Shown here in pieces: positions 20,514 to 22,945 of a DNA stretch of 22,945 bases. The stretch's first letter is position 1. Each line of letters begins with the position of its first letter. A program made the position numbers and the translations under genes. Under the pieces are notes generated by a model, which did no database searches, was not told the DNA's origin, and worked only from the letters and a program-made list of their open reading frames with translations. Origin of the DNA: Oscillospiraceae bacterium (GTDB taxonomy: Bacteria; Bacillota; Clostridia; Oscillospirales; Ruminococcaceae); contig CAAEOA010000064.1 in the NCBI GenBank assembly GCA_900757485.1, forward strand, positions 1 through 22,945. The letters are read 5' to 3'.

Positions 20514-22937
20514 TTATGATAATATAATTTGTGCATTTCCGCCTCCAATCGCCGAGTGCCAAATTTCAGGCTGCACAGGTGAATTTGATGTAGTGGCAGC
20601 ATATAAAAAGCTCCATGTATTATTTCCTTCATATATCATTTCGCCTGTACCGTTAATAGTAGAGAACCCCATAAAATAGCAATTTTTATTATTGTTATTA
20701 TCGGTAGAGCCCGCCAGATAATTAATAATACCAGACCATGATAAGCCGTTAGTCGAATATTGTAAAGCAGGTACCAATCTTCCGTCGTAATCAGCAAAAG
20801 TAATTCTAACAAATATGGGGCCACCATCAGTCTGCTTCAAATAACCAATTTGATTGCCCAATTGAATCATACCTGAAACTCGTTCTCTTGCCGCAAAATT
20901 AAAATTGTCATATCGATTTGATCTAATACGATAATACCCTTTATACACATTATTTTCGTTAACAGCAATATACATCCAATAGCATTTTCCGTTCTCGTCC
21001 CAAGGGACATAAACGAGCTCTTGATGATGACAGGCTGTTGCAGTTGGATTAGTTATATTCGTAATTACGCTGGAATCTTCTTTGCGATACCATTTGTTTC
21101 CATCATTGCTTGTAAGCAATAAAATACGATCCGCCTGCGCTACTGCAACGGAATCATTGCCGTCATCAATCACTTTACCTGGATCAATTTGAACCTGAGT
21201 ATACATTGCCCAGTTTCCATCTGGCAAACGCATCACTTCCGGTTCTAAAACATTATCGGCAAACCATTTCGAACCATTTCCTTCTTCTCTTCCTTGCCAA
21301 AATTGAGGACCATTTCCGTACATACTCCAAGAGTTAGCCACACCACTTGACGAACGATATTGAAACACATGATCACCATCACCCGCGCTTGAAAGCCAAC
21401 GTCCTCCAAAATAAGTGCGATACCCACCCCCTAAGTCATTACTTAGTTTTACTATAAACGGACAATAGTTATATGCTGGTACACCTGATGTGGTGGGACG
21501 GTTAATAATTGAATTATACGATGCAAAACTACTTGTACTTTGCGAGTTAATAATAGATGTAAAATTCTTTTGTTCCATTCGTATAGACCGTATTAGAAAA
21601 GATGGCTGTTTAGCTATCACATAGATGTCATGTCTGCCTGTAACATCGGCGGTGACATTTACGTTGACTTCAGTGAAATTAAACCAATCACCGGTGCGTT
21701 TTCCATTTAATGCAGCTACCAAAGTACCATTTGGATTATCTAATCTAACTTCCAAATTTGTTTCTATGTATGTGTTTCCAATTGCAACACTGTCTTTATT
21801 GCTGGCCTGATCAAAATAAATCTGTTTGAGACCGGGATTGCCAAAATCAATATCTTCGAATACATAATAATTCTGTGAGAAACTTGTATTAGCCTCAAAA
21901 GCTTCCCTACCCGTGACTGGATCGCGTGAAAGAGTCATACCTACCGAAAAATCGGCCTCTCCTGAATCAAAATAGCTATAAGCCGAACGATAATTCCTTT
22001 CAACAAATTCAATAGATTTATACGTAGAATTGATTTGTTTCACTACGAAATAAATATCCCGTTCACCACGAACTGTTTTTGTAATATTTGCTTCAAGTAC
22101 AGACCAATTATTCCAGTCACCCGTTCGTTTAGCAATGAAAGTTCCAACTAATTCTCCATTTGGTGAATCCAAGCGTATTTCAATATTGGTTTCTGCAAAA
22201 GTCATGCCAATATCGACCGAACTATTATTGGATGCCTGACGAATGAGCACTGTATCCAAACCCAAATCACCAAAATTATAATTTAAAAAAGCAAAATAAT
22301 GTATCTCATTCTCTTTCGTCGGTTCCAACTTTCCGAATACATCATCTTTCGAATCCCATGTTTCTGACACTCCTGACATTATATCAGCTGTTACCGCTGT
22401 GATTTGGCGATAAGGTTGACGTTCAATAAATTCAATGGACTTAATTACAATGCTGGGCATTTTCACCACAAAATAAACATCATTAACACCGGTAACAACT
22501 TGATTCATTCGCACATACGTTGCTTCCCAATTCTGCCAATTTCCTGTTCTTTTCGCACGAAACACACCAATCAGCGTACCGGTTTTACTTCCAATTCGAA
22601 CTTCAACAGCAGTGCCAGAATAATATTGACCTACATTAACACCAGACAAATTACTGGCTTGCTTAATCCGAATATCCGCAAGACCATTTGCGCCAAAATC
22701 CATTGATTTAAAGGCAAAATAATGTTCATTTCCACTGCCTGATTCTACAGCATTCACACTTGAATCCTTTGGATCCCAAGTAGAAGTGATACCAACACTT
22801 TCATCAGCGAAAGCCGGATAAAATACCTCAAAAGGAGAAGTTGTAAGCGAAGTATCGGCGTGGCTTATTGGTAGTTCGAGAGTCAAAAAACATACTAACA
22901 AACAAATGAACAAAAAAACTACACGAAATCTTTTCAT
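20514..22937 (-). CDS. Secreted protein with three CBM6-like modules and a C-terminal beta-propeller
   Basis: An 807-residue protein. Residues 1-27 are a signal peptide (VVFLFICLLVCFLTLELPIS, cleavage after SHA). Three CBM6-type beta-sandwich modules follow at ~38-172, 180-313 and 319-455. Each has IRIKQASN or a similar strand, (V/I)E(V/I)R(I/L)-(D)xPNGxL, a (R/K)RTGxW-xx-(W/F) block and a closing VxGxxDIYFVxK strand, the usual CBM6 pattern for binding glycan chains. The C-terminal ~320 residues are rich in W/Y/D strands (FIVKLSN, LEPEVMRLPDGNWAMYTQVQ at 564-583, YFMGFSTING) and look like a five-bladed propeller of the GH43/GH62/GH32 type. Glu565/Glu567 are candidate catalytic acids, but the family is not assigned. 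No wall anchor is present. The gene starts eight bases from the window end, so its promoter is out of view. Confidence 0.8.
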   Translation of the reverse strand: MKRFRVVFLFICLLVCFLTLELPISHADTSLTTSPFEVFYPAFADESVGITSTWDPKDSSVNAVESGSGNEHYFAFKSMDFGANGLADIRIKQASNLSGVNVGQYYSGTAVEVRIGSKTGTLIGVFRAKRTGNWQNWEATYVRMNQVVTGVNDVYFVVKMPSIVIKSIEFIERQPYRQITAVTADIMSGVSETWDSKDDVFGKLEPTKENEIHYFAFLNYNFGDLGLDTVLIRQASNNSSVDIGMTFAETNIEIRLDSPNGELVGTFIAKRTGDWNNWSVLEANITKTVRGERDIYFVVKQINSTYKSIEFVERNYRSAYSYFDSGEADFSVGMTLSRDPVTGREAFEANTSFSQNYYVFEDIDFGNPGLKQIYFDQASNKDSVAIGNTYIETNLEVRLDNPNGTLVAALNGKRTGDWFNFTEVNVNVTADVTGRHDIYVIAKQPSFLIRSIRMEQKNFTSIINSQSTSSFASYNSIINRPTTSGVPAYNYCPFIVKLSNDLGGGYRTYFGGRWLSSAGDGDHVFQYRSSSGVANSWSMYGNGPQFWQGREEGNGSKWFADNVLEPEVMRLPDGNWAMYTQVQIDPGKVIDDGNDSVAVAQADRILLLTSNDGNKWYRKEDSSVITNITNPTATACHHQELVYVPWDENGKCYWMYIAVNENNVYKGYYRIRSNRYDNFNFAARERVSGMIQLGNQIGYLKQTDGGPIFVRITFADYDGRLVPALQYSTNGLSWSGIINYLAGSTDNNNNKNCYFMGFSTINGTGEMIYEGNNTWSFLYAATTSNSPVQPEIWHSAIGGGNAQIILS

Positions 22938-22945
22938 TACACCAT

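Overview
The window looks like a chromosomal segment of a low-to-moderate GC Gram-positive, most likely a Clostridia (Oscillospiraceae/Lachnospiraceae-like) carbohydrate degrader. The support is strong AGGAGG-type ribosome binding sites, consensus sigma-A promoters with 17-bp spacers, lipoproteins, a sortase-like anchor, Lpl-type sugar ABC permeases and a YesN/AraC-type regulator. No strain or species can be named from the sequence alone.

Layout. (1) 1-4098, plus strand: an AT-rich leader with a good promoter and a possible attenuator, then an operon of a TIM-barrel hydrolase-like protein, a DUF4838/alpha-glucuronidase-like protein and an RpiB/LacAB-type sugar-phosphate isomerase. (2) 4183-5950: a gene graveyard. 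It holds a frameshifted chimera of a sigma-factor 5' end and a TPR 3' end, the first copy of a ~390-bp repeat, a CAP-domain lipoprotein gene with a nonsense codon and a lost 3' end, and an exact 3' half of tRNA-Asn(GUU). (3) 6183-17752, minus strand: an apparent ten-gene operon read from one promoter upstream of 17684. In order it encodes a TIM-barrel glycosidase lipoprotein, a D-psicose/D-tagatose 3-epimerase-type enzyme, a fucose/arabinose isomerase-family protein, a solute-binding lipoprotein, two permeases, a GH2 glycosidase and two surface proteins sharing an unrecognised module. A strong hairpin ends it. (4) 17803-19464, plus strand: the divergent AraC-type regulator with its own promoter. 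(5) 19465-20513: a second graveyard with a serine-recombinase C-terminal relic, another sigma-factor 5' relic and the second copy of the ~390-bp repeat. (6) 20514-22937, minus strand: a secreted protein with three CBM6-like modules and a predicted beta-propeller.

How the genes fit together. The minus operon reads as a Gram-positive polysaccharide-utilisation locus. Surface modules and a lipoprotein glycosidase would act outside. A binding protein and two permeases would import oligosaccharides, with the ATPase supplied from elsewhere. Cytoplasmic GH2, aldose-isomerase-type and ketose-3-epimerase enzymes would process the sugars. The epimerase carries all the family's catalytic residues, which points to an uncommon ketose or an interconversion of ketoses; the glycan itself is not identifiable. 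The RpiB-type isomerase of the plus operon could act in a related route.

The most unusual feature is structural. The catabolic operon and its regulator lie between two direct copies of a mobile-element-derived repeat. The repeat carries a sigma-factor start, an inverted repeat next to its ribosome binding site, and a hairpin with a compensatory base change. A recombinase relic lies beside one copy, and a truncated tRNA-Asn lies about 1 kb inside the other.
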